Shown here: piece after piece, positions 43,537 to 52,436 of the stretch | Numbering within the stretch: the first letter of the stretch is position 1 | Layout: the number at the start of each line of letters is the position of its first letter | From: Actinomadura rupiterrae | Lineage (GTDB): Bacteria > Actinomycetota > Actinomycetes > Streptosporangiales > Streptosporangiaceae | Length of the DNA stretch: 64,000 nt | Direction of reading: 5' to 3' | NCBI RefSeq assembly: GCF_024172125.1 | Contig: NZ_JAMZEA010000003.1 | Location: 124,001 to 188,000 of the forward strand | Notes under the pieces: model-generated | What the model saw: only the letters and a program-made list of their open reading frames with translations | Told to the model about the DNA's origin: nothing | The model's database searches: none | Position numbers and translations under genes: made by a program

Positions 43537-43582
43537 TCAGAACGAACAAAAAGCCTCCCGCCCGTCTGCGACCATCGCACCC

Positions 43583-44547
43583 ATGGACGGCCTCGAACAT
43601 GCGTGCGACATGCTCCGCTACTGCTGGCGCGCCGTGGTCAACGACGGGCGCGACACCGACGATCTCGGCGACGCGTTCGAGGAGACCCGACGGCTGTACC
43701 AGGCGGCGGACCGTCCTGACGACCCGGCCCTCACGACCGGGCTGGCCGTGCTGGCCTTCACCCGCCTCCAAGCGCACGTGCAGGCCGAGACGCTCATGCC
43801 CCTCGCCTGGGGGGCGTCGTACGACGAGGGCGAGCCACTGGAGGTTCTAGACGAAGGCGACGAACCGGGCCGCTTCCTCGCCGCCGAGTCGGTCCGCGCA
43901 GCCCACCGAGCGCTCGACATCGACCCGGACGACAACCTCGCCGCCTTCACGCTCGGGCTCACCCACGAAATGCTGGGCGACACCGCCGGGGCAGTCGACG
44001 CCTACCTCCACGCCCTCCGGACATACCCAGGCGATGACGACATCGTCCTCCGCCTCGAAGCGCTCGGCGCCGAGCCGCCGCCCCTGCCGGACGACCTGGA
44101 CGTCTGCCGCCACTCCCAGGGCTTCTTCCTCCTGACGATCAACGCCCGGTTCTCCAACAGCGAGTGGGGCGACTGGGTGCACCTGCTGAGCGACCAGACA
44201 AGGCTCAGGCCGATCGCCGACGAGATCACGGCCGACTACCACTGGGAGAGCTCGTTCGAGGACGGCGACGACGACCGCTGGGACCCGCGCTCCCCGGCCT
44301 TCGCCCCGTCCCCGGACCACAACGTCACCCTGATCGTCCACCGTCCCGGGACGCCGGAGACCAGCATCGACCTGTACCGCGCGCTGCGCAGGTCCCGGAC
44401 GGGACGGTCGCGCTCGACTGGTCGGAACTCGAACTCCCCGACCCGCTCGCCGTCCCGCTGTCGCCGTCCAGGCCGGTGCGCACCGACTCGACGACCTACT
44501 TCCCCGGCGTCAACGGCCCCGAATGGGAAGACGCCGAACGCCCCTGA
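43583..44547 (+). pseudogene. TPR-like hypothetical protein with probable frameshift
   Basis: The first 268 or so codons read MDGLEHACDMLRYCWRAVVN, RAAHRALDIDPDDNLAAFTLGLTHEMLGDTAGAV (TPR-like) and EITADYHWESSFEDGDDD. Near 44387 the frame turns into Arg/Ser-rich nonsense running to 44650 and into the antisense padR gene. A shift into the other frame at CAG (44389) gives a sensible end, VPDGTVALDWSELELPDPL to GPEWEDAERP, stopping at 44547, five bases before padR. One lost base between 44387 and 44389 explains this. It is either a true mutation or a sequencing error. Function unknown; no signal peptide. Confidence 0.72.
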
Positions 44548-44551
44548 CCCC

Positions 44552-45064
44552 TTAGTCCAGCAGGGATTTCCAGTACTCGACGTAGGACGCCTCGTGGGCG
44601 ATGCCCAGGTCGAGGAGGCGCTGCCGGGCGAGGTCGTCCGGGGCGAGTGAGGCGCGCAGGTCCTTGTATCGGGCGAGCCATTTCTCGTGCTCGGCGACCT
44701 GCGCCCCGGCCAGGGCCGCCAGGTGCTCCGGGCCGGCCAGGTCGGCGAAGAACAGCTTGACCTGGGACGGATCGCGCGTCTCGGCCGGACCGGCATCGGG
44801 GTCGGCCAGCCATGACCGGAGCGCGTCCCGCCCCTTTTCGGTCAGGTGGAAGACGCGGCGGCGCCGACCGGTCTCCTCCTGCTCTTCGAGCAGGAGTCCC
44901 TGCTCCGCGAGGCGGGCCGGGATCCGGTAGAGCTGCGCGTGCGGGATCGGCCAGAAGTAGTCGACGCTCTCCTCGACCTTGGCCTTGAGCTCGTACGGCG
45001 TCATCGGGCCGTGGCGCTCGATCAGGCCCAGGACGACGTAGTCCTGCGGGCTGCTCTCCGGCAT
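44552..45064 (-). CDS. PadR family regulator
   Basis: 170 residues from the ATG at 45064. The winged-helix domain is QDYVVLGLIERHGPMTPYELKAKVEESVDYFW, YRIPARLAEQGLLLEE and GRRRRVFHLTEKGRDAL. The C-domain LLDLGIAHEASYVEYWKSLLD is the Vir_act_alpha_C type. It is divergent from the esterase gene at 45145 with overlapping promoters between them, so it probably represses both. Confidence 0.92.
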   Translation of the reverse strand: MPESSPQDYVVLGLIERHGPMTPYELKAKVEESVDYFWPIPHAQLYRIPARLAEQGLLLEEQEETGRRRRVFHLTEKGRDALRSWLADPDAGPAETRDPSQVKLFFADLAGPEHLAALAGAQVAEHEKWLARYKDLRASLAPDDLARQRLLDLGIAHEASYVEYWKSLLD

Positions 45065-45077
45065 CGGATACCTCTCC

Positions 45078-45106
45078 TTGACATCGTCTCACTGAGACCA
45101 TACATT
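45078..45106 (+). promoter_or_regulatory. Sigma-70-type promoter for the esterase gene
   Basis: TTGACA (45078-45083), 17 bp, TACATT (45101-45106), with a predicted start near 45113. Inverted arms TCTCACTGA (45087-45095) and TCAATGAGA (45125-45133), and direct copies of GAGACC-TA, overlap it, which is a good arrangement for PadR repression. Confidence 0.7.
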
Positions 45107-45128
45107 CATACCATCGAGACCGTATCAA
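45100..45128 (-). promoter_or_regulatory. Face-to-face promoter for padR
   Basis: Read on the minus strand: TTGATA (45128-45123), 17 bp, ATGTAT (45105-45100). Its -10 box overlaps that of the opposite promoter, so the two promoters probably compete. Confidence 0.5.
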
Positions 45129-45144
45129 TGAGAGGGTTACTCGG

Positions 45145-46086
45145 ATGTACGTTCACCCCGAACTCGCGCCCGTCCTCGCCGGCCTCCCCGAGCGGGTCGA
45201 CGCCGCGCGCGACATCGAGGCCGCCCGCGCGAACTTCAAGGCGCTGATGGCTCCGCGCATGGGACCCGACGAGCGGGTGACGGTCGAGCACCGGAGCGCC
45301 GACGGGGTCGACGTCCAGATCGTCCGCCCGGTGGGTGCGACGGGGACGCGGCCTGCGGTCCTGTACGTGCACGGCGGATCGTTCAGCTTCGGCGAACTGG
45401 ACGGCCCCAGCCCGATGGCGCGGGACGTTTGCGCGACGACGGGCGCGGTGGTCGTGAACGTCCACTACCGCCTCGCCCCGGAACACGTGTTCCCGGCCGG
45501 TTTCGACGACTGCTACACCGCGCTGTGCTGGCTCGCCGAACACGCCGCCGAGCTGGACGTCGACCCCGAGCGGATCGCAGTTGCCGGTGCCTCGGCGGGC
45601 GGATGCCTGTGCGCGGCGCTCTGCCTCGCCGCCCGCGACCGGGGCGGACCGCGCATCGCCTTCCAGACCTTGCTGATCCCCTGCCTGGACGACCGGTGCG
45701 ACACGCCATCGATGCGCGCCGTCACCGACCCGCGCTTCACGAACGGCGGCCTTGTCTCGCGCATGTGGGACGTCTACCTCGGCGCCGACCGCGAGCAGGG
45801 ACGCGGGCACGAGCACGGAAGCGGACACGTTTCGCCGTACGCCGCGCCCGCCCGCGCGGACGACCTCTCCGGACTGCCGCCCGCGTACGTCCTGACCTGC
45901 GGAGCCGACCCGCTGCGGGACGAGGGCCTGGACTACGCGCGCCGCCTCATGGAGGCCGACGTGCCGGTGACGGTGAAGGACGTCCCGGGCGCATGGCACC
46001 TGTTCGAGGCGTTCGCTCCTGATTCATCCCTCGCGCGCGAGACCACCGCGCACTGGCTCGCCGCATTGCGCGACGCGCTGAAGTAA
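45145..46086 (+). CDS. Alpha/beta hydrolase of the HSL family (esterase)
   Basis: 313 residues from the ATG at 45145 behind GAGAGGG. The HSL signature HGGSFSFG (76-83), HYRLAPEHVFPAGFDD, the elbow GASAGG (Ser150), CGADPLRDEG (Asp) and GAWHLFEAF (His) are all there. No signal peptide. The class hydrolyses short acyl or aryl esters. Regulation by the divergent PadR suggests a response to phenolic or toxic esters (inference). The stop codon is the first part of a 25-bp repeat array. Confidence 0.91.
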   Translation: MYVHPELAPVLAGLPERVDAARDIEAARANFKALMAPRMGPDERVTVEHRSADGVDVQIVRPVGATGTRPAVLYVHGGSFSFGELDGPSPMARDVCATTGAVVVNVHYRLAPEHVFPAGFDDCYTALCWLAEHAAELDVDPERIAVAGASAGGCLCAALCLAARDRGGPRIAFQTLLIPCLDDRCDTPSMRAVTDPRFTNGGLVSRMWDVYLGADREQGRGHEHGSGHVSPYAAPARADDLSGLPPAYVLTCGADPLRDEGLDYARRLMEADVPVTVKDVPGAWHLFEAFAPDSSLARETTAHWLAALRDALK

Positions 46087-46183
46087 CGCCCCTCAACGGC
46101 CACTGCAGTAACGCACCCCAGCGGCCGCTGCAGTCACGCACTTCAACGGCCGCTGCGGTAACGCGCTTCAAAGGCGGCCGCGG
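46084..46183. repeat. 25-bp tandem repeat, 4 copies, starting at a stop codon
   Basis: Four 25-bp units, 46084-46108, 46109-46133, 46134-46158 and about 46159-46183, based on TAACGCACTTCAACGGCCGC plus TGCAG. The TAA that opens the first unit is the stop of the esterase gene, so the array grew from the gene end. Confidence 0.88.
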
Positions 46184-46187
46184 ACCC

Positions 46188-46529
46188 TCAGAGGCCGAGG
46201 TGGTCCGCGGCCACGCGCTTCGGGACGACCATCCGCCACGCGTCGATGACGAGTTCGCGCATCTCGTCGGGGTCGAGCGCGGCCGTCCAGGACTCCACCC
46301 AGTTGAAGCGCTGGTCGGACACGCTGGGCATCAGGAACTTGGACGGGTCGGACGCGATGAGCCCCTCGCGCTCCTCCTTGGGGAAGGCGAAGCCCATCAT
46401 GGTCTCGTCCCGGGAGAACGCCACGTAGACGATCGCGCCCACGCGGAACTTCACGCGATCCCTGATCAGGTGCTCCGTGGTCCGCGGGAGGGGCAGGGCC
46501 ACGCGCCGGACGTCGTCAACCGTCACCAT
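46188..46529 (-). CDS. MmcQ/YjbR family protein
   Basis: 113 residues from the ATG at 46529. The pattern VDDVRRVALPLPRTTEHLIRDRVKFRVG, YVAFSRDETMMGFAFPKEER, RFNWVESWTAALDPDEMRELVIDAW is typical of this CyaY-like DNA-binding-fold family. Its biological role is unknown. It is divergent from the tetR gene at 46585, and a palindrome lies between them. Confidence 0.9.
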   Translation of the reverse strand: MVTVDDVRRVALPLPRTTEHLIRDRVKFRVGAIVYVAFSRDETMMGFAFPKEEREGLIASDPSKFLMPSVSDQRFNWVESWTAALDPDEMRELVIDAWRMVVPKRVAADHLGL

Positions 46530-46547
46530 GGTCCCAGTATGTCGTTA

Positions 46548-46563
46548 TGGAATCTAGGTTCCA
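46548..46563. promoter_or_regulatory. Palindromic operator, TGGAATCT type
   Basis: TGGAATCTAGGTTCCA, with perfect outer arms TGGAA/TTCCA, lies 22 bp before the tetR start and 19 bp before the divergent YjbR start. The half-site TGGAATCT recurs before the MFS gene at 47209. Confidence 0.72.
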
Positions 46564-46584
46564 AAACGTGCTACCGTCGTCCGC

Positions 46585-47166
46585 ATGGCACGACCGAGGA
46601 CGTTCGACGAGACCCGCGCGGCCGAGGCGGCGGCGGACGCGTTCCGCAGGACGGGCTACGAGGGCACGTCCACCGACGCGCTGTGCGCGGCGACCGGGCT
46701 GCGGCGCAGCAGCATCTACAACGCCTTCACCAGCAAGCACGACCTGTTCCTGCGCGCGCTGAAGCAGTACATGCGGACCGCGACGGATCGCACGGTCGAG
46801 CTCATGGAGGACGACGCGGCGTTCGCGACGTTCCGGGAGAAGGCCGGCGAGTTGCTCGACCGGATCATCCGCGAGGAATGCGAGGACGGGCTCGGCTGCC
46901 TGGTGGTCAACACGAGCATCGAGCTCGCCGCGCGGGACTCCGAGATCGGACTGCTGCTGGAGCGCGACTACCGGCGGCGGTTCGAGACCGTCCGCGCGGC
47001 GTGCGCGCGAGCCGTCCGGGACGGGGAGATCTCCCCCGACAGGTCGCCGGACGCGCTGGCCCACTTCGTCCTGACCCAGGTCAGCGGCCTGCGGATCGCA
47101 TCCCGGTACGGAGCGTCCCGCGCCGACCTGGAAAGCGTCGCGGCGACCGCGCTGGCCGCTTTGTAG
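46585..47166 (+). CDS. TetR family regulator
   Basis: 193 residues from the ATG at 46585. DNA-binding domain: ARPRTFDETRAAEAAADAFRRTGYEG, TSTDALCAATGLRRSSIYNAFTSKHDLFLRAL. The ligand domain holds GLGCLVVNTSIELA, of the AcuR/YxaF-like group. It precedes an MFS exporter by 77 bp, and both have the TGGAATCT motif upstream. It very probably represses the exporter, itself and perhaps the YjbR gene. Confidence 0.92.
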   Translation: MARPRTFDETRAAEAAADAFRRTGYEGTSTDALCAATGLRRSSIYNAFTSKHDLFLRALKQYMRTATDRTVELMEDDAAFATFREKAGELLDRIIREECEDGLGCLVVNTSIELAARDSEIGLLLERDYRRRFETVRAACARAVRDGEISPDRSPDALAHFVLTQVSGLRIASRYGASRADLESVAATALAAL

Positions 47167-47206
47167 GCAGAAGCACGATGCCCGACCCGGGCTTCGTGCG
47201 CCCTGG

Positions 47207-47230
47207 TTTTGGAATCTGGAATACAGAATG
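47207..47230 (+). promoter_or_regulatory. Second TGGAATCT site upstream of MFS gene
   Basis: TTTTGGAATCTGGAATACAG and the following GAAT include TGGAATCT, the same eight bases as the left half of the operator at 46548, followed by another GGAAT and ending ACA. It lies just before the ribosome site of the exporter gene and fits a second operator for the same TetR protein. Confidence 0.62.
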
Positions 47231-47243
47231 AGGTGAACGAAGG

Positions 47244-48479
47244 ATGCCGCTGGCCGTCTGGGTCCTCGGGTTCGCGATCTTCGCGCAGGGGACGTCGGAG
47301 TTCCTGCTCGCCGGGCTGCTGGAGCCCATGGCGCGGGACCTGCACGTGACCGTGCCGACCGCGGGCCTGCTGATCTCGGCCTACGCGGTCGGGATGGTCG
47401 CCGGCGCGCCGGTGCTCTCGATGGCGACGCTGCGATGGCCCCGGCGCAGGGCGCTGCTGCTGTTCCTGACCGTGTTCGCGGTGGCGCATGTCGTCGGGGC
47501 CCTGACGCCCGGCTATGCCGTGCTGTTCGCGTCGCGGCTCGTCGGCGCGATCGCGTGCGCCGGGTTCTTCGGAGTCGCGATGGTGACGGCCGTGGACCTC
47601 GTGCCGGGCGAGGTCCGGGCGCGCGCGCTCGCCGTCGTCATCGGCGGGATCACGGTCGCGACCGTCTTCGGCGTTCCGGCCGGGACGTTCATCGGGCAGT
47701 ACCTCGGCTGGCGCGCCGCGTTCTGGGCGGTAGCGGCCCTGACCGTCCCGGCGCTCGCGGGCGTCTACCTCACCCTGTCCGGCGGACGGAACGTGGGGCG
47801 AACGCCGGCGTCCAGGACCGGAACGCGCGAGCAGATCGGGGACGAACTGCGCTCGATGAAACGGCCCGCCCTCTGGATCGCCTACGGGACGACCGCATTG
47901 TCGTTCAGCTCGATGATGGCGACGTTCGGGTACCTCGGGCCGCTGCTGACCGGGCCGGGCGGCCTCGGCGAACGCTGGGTCCCGATGGTGCTGGCGCTGT
48001 TCGGCGTCGGGTCCCTGGTCGGGATCACGATCGGCGGCCGGGTCGCGGACGCGCACCCGTTCGCGACGCTCTACACGGGCCTCGCCGGGGTCGTCGCCAC
48101 CTCGGCGGGGATCGCCCTGACCGCCGGGCACCCGGCGGCAGTGACCGTGCTGGTCTTCCTGATGGGCGTCGCCGGGATGGCCACGAATCCGGCGGTGAAC
48201 GTCCGCGTGCATGCGACGGCGGGACCGGACAGGACGCTCGCCGGCGCCTCGGTGACCTCGGCCTTCAACGTGGGCAACGCGATCGCGCCCTGGCTCGCCG
48301 GCCTGGTGGTCGACGCCGGGCTCGGCTACGCGAACGTCCCGTGGGTCGGCGCCGCGATGGCGGCCGGCGCGTTCGCCACCGTCGTCTGGGCGTCGAGGCT
48401 CGACCGGCGTCCGGCAACGCCGACGCCGTCGGCCGAGAGGCGAACCCTCGAACCGGCGGCGACGGATCGTCCAGTCTGA
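47244..48479 (+). CDS. MFS drug exporter, Cmx/CmlR (AraJ) type
   Basis: 411 residues with about 12 membrane helices, from the ATG at 47244 behind GAGGTGA. The start WVLGFAIFAQGTSEFLLAGLLEPMARDLHV, the VGMVAGAPVLSMATLRWPRRRALL segment (motif A region) and the motif C stretch GVPAGTFIGQYLGWRAAFW match the DHA1 chloramphenicol/arabinose efflux group. The last helix pair is followed by a short Pro/Thr/Arg tail. The TetR gene directly upstream is the likely regulator. Confidence 0.9.
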   Translation: MPLAVWVLGFAIFAQGTSEFLLAGLLEPMARDLHVTVPTAGLLISAYAVGMVAGAPVLSMATLRWPRRRALLLFLTVFAVAHVVGALTPGYAVLFASRLVGAIACAGFFGVAMVTAVDLVPGEVRARALAVVIGGITVATVFGVPAGTFIGQYLGWRAAFWAVAALTVPALAGVYLTLSGGRNVGRTPASRTGTREQIGDELRSMKRPALWIAYGTTALSFSSMMATFGYLGPLLTGPGGLGERWVPMVLALFGVGSLVGITIGGRVADAHPFATLYTGLAGVVATSAGIALTAGHPAAVTVLVFLMGVAGMATNPAVNVRVHATAGPDRTLAGASVTSAFNVGNAIAPWLAGLVVDAGLGYANVPWVGAAMAAGAFATVVWASRLDRRPATPTPSAERRTLEPAATDRPV

Positions 48480-48514
48480 GCAGGCCGTAAAGCGGCCTCA
48501 GACGGGGAACGCGG

Positions 48515-50572
48515 TCAGGCGTGGCAGGTGGACGTGCTGGTCTTGGACGGGTCGGACTCGGACGCGGCGCGCAGCGAGATCGACGCGTGCCGGTCCGCGC
48601 CCGCGCCCGGCTTCGCCCAGACCTCGACCTTGGTCGCGCGGCCGTTCTGCGCGGTGGCGAGGGAGTTGGGCAGCCAGGTCGTCCAGCCGCGGGCGGACGT
48701 CGCGGAGGTCAGCCGGAAGACGTCGGACGCGGTGTACCCCGCGCCGCCGCTGCCGGTGTTGTGCAGGACGACCGTGCAGCGCCGCCAGCCGTCGGAGCCG
48801 GCGCGCGCGCCGCCCGGGGTGAGGCGGACGCCGCGGGACTGCGGGCCCGCGCCGTCCAGCGACCGGACCGCGACCGTGTAGGACAGGACGCCCTTCCTGT
48901 CGCGCTTGAGGTTCAGCACGTAGAAGTGCAGCCCGTTGGCCTGGTCGACGTACTCGTACTGGCTGCCGGAGTTGTTGCCCGCGTGGTACAGCGCGTCCGA
49001 GAGCTGCCGGTAGTCACCGATGGTCATCTTCTGCGGCGTCCCGTCCGGCAGGACGAAGTCGACCTTGTTGATGTCCTCCGGGTGCGCGTCCTTGATCCAG
49101 ATGAACGGCGCGCTGTCCTTGTCCTTGGTCTTCGACAGCAGGACGCCGGAGTCCGGGGTGAACGAGTCGAAGCCCGTCCGGTCGACGACCTCGACGGTGT
49201 AGTTGTCGTAGCCGCCGCCGTCGCAGAGCGCGTCCTTGGACGTGTCGCACTTGGGGCTCTTGTCCCCGCCCGCGCCGAGCTTCACGTTCACGCCGGTGAG
49301 GCCGCCCGATCCGGGGACGGACTCGCGCGCGGTCACGTTCGCGACGACGAGGCCGCCGGAAGCGAGCGTGTCCCGCTGCACCTGGAGGACGTTGTTCGGG
49401 TCCACCATGTTCAGCTTCATCTTGTTGCGGAGCATGTGCTCGGCGCCCATGGACGCCCCGGCCGTCGCCGGGATCAGCCAGCGGCTGTGCGGTCCGCCGG
49501 GCCCGTTGAAGCTGCCTCGGCTGAGCATCTCCCACGGCCCGGAGTACGAGCGGCGCGGCGGGATGCCGTACGGGTTGTTGTAGTTGTCGCCGATCCCGAG
49601 GATGTGGCTGAACTCGTGGGCGAAGACGGCCATGCCGCTGCTCTCCGCCTGGATCGAGTTGCCCGGGATCGCGTTCGGCCACAGGTTCGCGCCGGCCTTC
49701 CAGGACGTCCATGGGACGTACCGGGTCTTCACCCAGTTCGGCAGGGCCGGGTCGGGCGAACCCCACTCGCGCGGGACGTCGTCCTTGGACGTGAACTTCA
49801 TCTGGCCGAACTCCTGCCAGGTGCTGCTCTCGTCCTGACCGGCCGACAGGAAGAACACCATGTCGTACTTCTTGGCGTTCTCCTCGCCGATGTCCTTGAT
49901 CCAGGCGGCGGTGGCGTCCGTGCGCAGGTCGCGCTGGCACGTGTCGCCCGCCGGGCAGCCGGTGCCGCCCTGGAACGAGTCGATGCCGTACTCGTGGCTC
50001 TTGTGGTCCAGGCGGTACGCGCCGAAGCCGGTGAGGTCCACCCCGTACCGGCCGCCGGAGTCCTCCATCCAGTACTCGTGGAGGGTGTGGCCGTGGTTGA
50101 GGGCCTGCGGCTTGTTCAGGAAGTCGCGGTAGAACTGCGCCACCTGGGCGCGCGGGACGTCGCCGACCGACGTCGGGTTGCCGTAGATGGTGGAGTTCTT
50201 CGGCTTGGTGATCGCGAAGTCCTCGTCCGGGTAGTCGACCAGGACGACCGCGCCCTTGAACGTCTTCACCGAGCCCTTGCGGTTCGGATCGGCCCAGCTC
50301 GTGCCGGGGACGGGCTTGTAGTCGTCCCAGGTCATCGTGTCGGGCAGCTCGTAGTTCTGCGGGTCGATCGGCTTCGGTGCGCCCGCCTTCAGCGCGCGCA
50401 CCTCCGGACCGCGCTGCCACGGCTGGGTCTGCGGCCAGTGCCGCATCTGCCACGGGTTCGGGGTGGGCTTCGGGACGGACGGCGACGGCTGGGCGGACGC
50501 GGGCCCCGCCACCAGCCCGATGGCCGCCAGCGCCAGCGCCGCGGGCACCAGGACGATCTTCTTCGCGCGCAT
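48515..50572 (-). CDS. Secreted M6 family metalloprotease (immune inhibitor A-like)
   Basis: 685 residues from the ATG at 50572. The signal peptide ends GPASAQ, and a Pro-rich segment and propeptide-like region follow. The zinc site is FAHEFSHILGIGD (His319, Glu320, His323), with a downstream SYSGPWEMLSRGSFNGPGGPHS stretch typical of M6 enzymes. C-terminal beta domains carry six or so cysteines. Enzymes of this family break down host or environmental proteins. It is convergent with the MFS gene and lies downstream of rraA on the same strand. Confidence 0.92.
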   Translation of the reverse strand: MRAKKIVLVPAALALAAIGLVAGPASAQPSPSVPKPTPNPWQMRHWPQTQPWQRGPEVRALKAGAPKPIDPQNYELPDTMTWDDYKPVPGTSWADPNRKGSVKTFKGAVVLVDYPDEDFAITKPKNSTIYGNPTSVGDVPRAQVAQFYRDFLNKPQALNHGHTLHEYWMEDSGGRYGVDLTGFGAYRLDHKSHEYGIDSFQGGTGCPAGDTCQRDLRTDATAAWIKDIGEENAKKYDMVFFLSAGQDESSTWQEFGQMKFTSKDDVPREWGSPDPALPNWVKTRYVPWTSWKAGANLWPNAIPGNSIQAESSGMAVFAHEFSHILGIGDNYNNPYGIPPRRSYSGPWEMLSRGSFNGPGGPHSRWLIPATAGASMGAEHMLRNKMKLNMVDPNNVLQVQRDTLASGGLVVANVTARESVPGSGGLTGVNVKLGAGGDKSPKCDTSKDALCDGGGYDNYTVEVVDRTGFDSFTPDSGVLLSKTKDKDSAPFIWIKDAHPEDINKVDFVLPDGTPQKMTIGDYRQLSDALYHAGNNSGSQYEYVDQANGLHFYVLNLKRDRKGVLSYTVAVRSLDGAGPQSRGVRLTPGGARAGSDGWRRCTVVLHNTGSGGAGYTASDVFRLTSATSARGWTTWLPNSLATAQNGRATKVEVWAKPGAGADRHASISLRAASESDPSKTSTSTCHA

Positions 50573-50677
50573 GGTTCCTCATGTCTCAGGGGGTCGCCTG
50601 AGACCGTAGGACCGGCGCATTCCAAGATCAATGTCCGATTCGGACGAACCGTCCCCCGCAACCCTGGCAAGCCACGC

Positions 50678-50709
50678 CGGTTTACCTCCCGCTAACCGGA
50701 GGTAAACCG
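50678..50709. promoter_or_regulatory. Perfect 12-bp inverted repeat
   Basis: Arms CGGTTTACCTCC and GGAGGTAAACCG enclose CGCTAACC. It lies 48 bp beyond the RraA stop and about 105 bp before the protease start. It could be the RraA terminator or, given its A/T-bearing arms, an operator for the protease. Confidence 0.6.
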
Positions 50710-50756
50710 CTCCGGACCCCGGACACCCCGCGCGGAGGGCTCCCGGCCGGTGCCGG

Positions 50757-51239
50757 TCAGGCGAGGAGGTCGCGCGTGGCGAGGACGATGCCGTCCTCGT
50801 CGCTGTAGAGCCAGTCACCGGGCGCGAACCGGACGCCGCCGAACTCGACCGGGACGTCCAGCGCGCCCGCGCCGTCCTTGGCCGACTTGCGCGGGTTGGA
50901 GCCGAGCGCCTTGACGCCGAGGTCGAGCGCGCGCAGCGCCACCACGTCCCGGACGGCCCCGTTGATCACGACACCGGCCCAGCCGTTGTCGGCGCCCGAC
51001 TTGGCGATCATGTCGCCCATCAGCGCCGAGCCGAGCGAGCCCGCGCCGTCCACCACCAGCACGCGCCCCTCGCCGGGGGTGGCCAGCACCTTCTTGACCA
51101 GCCCGTTGTCCCGGAAGCACCGCACGGTCGCGACCCGCCCCCCGAACACCGCGCGCCCGCCGAGACTCCGGAACTGCGTCTCGCACGACCGCAGCTCGTC
51201 CCCGAAGTCGTCAATCAGATCAGCCGTCGCGAACTCCAT
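50757..51239 (-). CDS. rraA: RraA family protein
   Basis: 160 residues from the ATG at 51239. The start [26 protein letters not shown], the [21 protein letters not shown] stretch, [30 protein letters not shown] and [15 protein letters not shown] are characteristic. The Arg-Asp pair of GAVRD is the metal/substrate site of the aldolase branch. The family includes RNase E inhibitors and 4-hydroxy-4-methyl-2-oxoglutarate or oxaloacetate-type aldolases. In actinobacteria the activity is uncertain. It is divergent from a kinase gene. Confidence 0.87.
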   Translation of the reverse strand: MEFATADLIDDFGDELRSCETQFRSLGGRAVFGGRVATVRCFRDNGLVKKVLATPGEGRVLVVDGAGSLGSALMGDMIAKSGADNGWAGVVINGAVRDVVALRALDLGVKALGSNPRKSAKDGAGALDVPVEFGGVRFAPGDWLYSDEDGIVLATRDLLA

Positions 51240-51324
51240 GCCCGGCAGCCTACCGACCGGTAACGCCCGCGTCCCGCCCGGGATCCCGTGACAGCGGGGC
51301 GGCGGTTCGGCTAAACACTCGGAC

Positions 51325-52413
51325 ATGTACCTCCCTCATCAGGTCTTCGCGCCTCTCCAGGCGGGCGACCCCCCGCTCGTCGGGGGCTACCGCGTGCTGG
51401 CCCGGCTCGGCGCGGGCGGCATGGGCCGCGTCCTGCTCGCCACCGCGCAGAGCGGGCGGCGGCTCGCGATCAAGGTCGTCCGGCCCGAGCTCGCCGGCGA
51501 TCCCGGGTTCCGCCGGCGGTTCCAGGAGGAGGTCAAGGCGGCGCAGCGGGTGCGCGGGAGCCGCGTCGCGCAGGTGGTCGACGCGCATCCGGGCGCGTCG
51601 ACGCCGTGGCTGGCGACCGCGTACGTCCCCGGACCGTCGCTGGCCCAGGCCGTCACCGCGCACGGTCCGATGCCATGGGCAACGCTGCGGGTCCTGTTCG
51701 CTGGGATCGCCGAGGGCCTGGAAGCCGTGCACGCGGCCGGAATGATCCACTACGACCTCAAGCCGTCCAACGTGCTGCTGGGGGCGGACGGTCCGGTGGT
51801 CATCGACGCGGGCATCGCGCGCGCCGCTGATGCGTCACCGGCGGCGCGCGCCGGATCGCCGCGGTTCATGACCCCGGAGCAGGCCCTCGACCACGATCCG
51901 ACGCCCGCGATGGACGTGTTCGCGCTCGGCTCGGTCCTGCACTTCGCCGCCACCGGCCGGACGCCTTTCGGGGACGGCCCATCCGGTCTGGCCGGTCTGG
52001 CCGGTCCGGACGGCCCGGACGTCTTGCTCCGCATCGCGCACGAGGAGCCGAACCTCGACGGCTGCCCGGACGACCTGCGCCCGCTCATCGAACGGTGCCT
52101 GGCCAAGGACCCGTCCGCGCGTCCCGCGCCGAGCGGGATCCGTACCGCGCTCGGCTTCGAGGACGACGTGTCGGCCCCGAACTGGCTCCCGGCAGACGTC
52201 GCGAGCGTCCTTCCTGCCTACGCCGGTGAGCCTCCGCGTCCCGTGCCGCCGCCCGGAATGACGCCGACCACCCCGTACACGAGCTACATGCCGTCCGGTA
52301 CCGCGCCCTTCGGAGCACGACGGATCGCAGCCCGGGTCCCGGTGGCAGAACCCCGCGGAACGTCCTGGGATCTTGAAGCGCCGCCTCGGAGCACCTGGCC
52401 GGGGTCTAGCTGA
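51325..52413 (+). CDS. Soluble protein kinase-like protein, non-RD
   Basis: 362 residues from the ATG at 51325. It has the kinase fold: loop [10 protein letters not shown], Lys50 (AIK), catalytic loop [10 protein letters not shown] (Asp144, Asn149) and TPEQ in place of APE. Two departures stand out: HRD is HYD, and DFG is DAG (161-163). The Asp of each is kept, so catalysis is possible, but control by activation-loop phosphorylation is unlikely. No membrane helix is present; the C-terminus is Pro-rich. It is divergent from rraA across 85 bp. Confidence 0.88.
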   Translation: MYLPHQVFAPLQAGDPPLVGGYRVLARLGAGGMGRVLLATAQSGRRLAIKVVRPELAGDPGFRRRFQEEVKAAQRVRGSRVAQVVDAHPGASTPWLATAYVPGPSLAQAVTAHGPMPWATLRVLFAGIAEGLEAVHAAGMIHYDLKPSNVLLGADGPVVIDAGIARAADASPAARAGSPRFMTPEQALDHDPTPAMDVFALGSVLHFAATGRTPFGDGPSGLAGLAGPDGPDVLLRIAHEEPNLDGCPDDLRPLIERCLAKDPSARPAPSGIRTALGFEDDVSAPNWLPADVASVLPAYAGEPPRPVPPPGMTPTTPYTSYMPSGTAPFGARRIAARVPVAEPRGTSWDLEAPPRSTWPGSS

Positions 52414-52436
52414 CCTTTGCCCGCCGCGACACGTGC

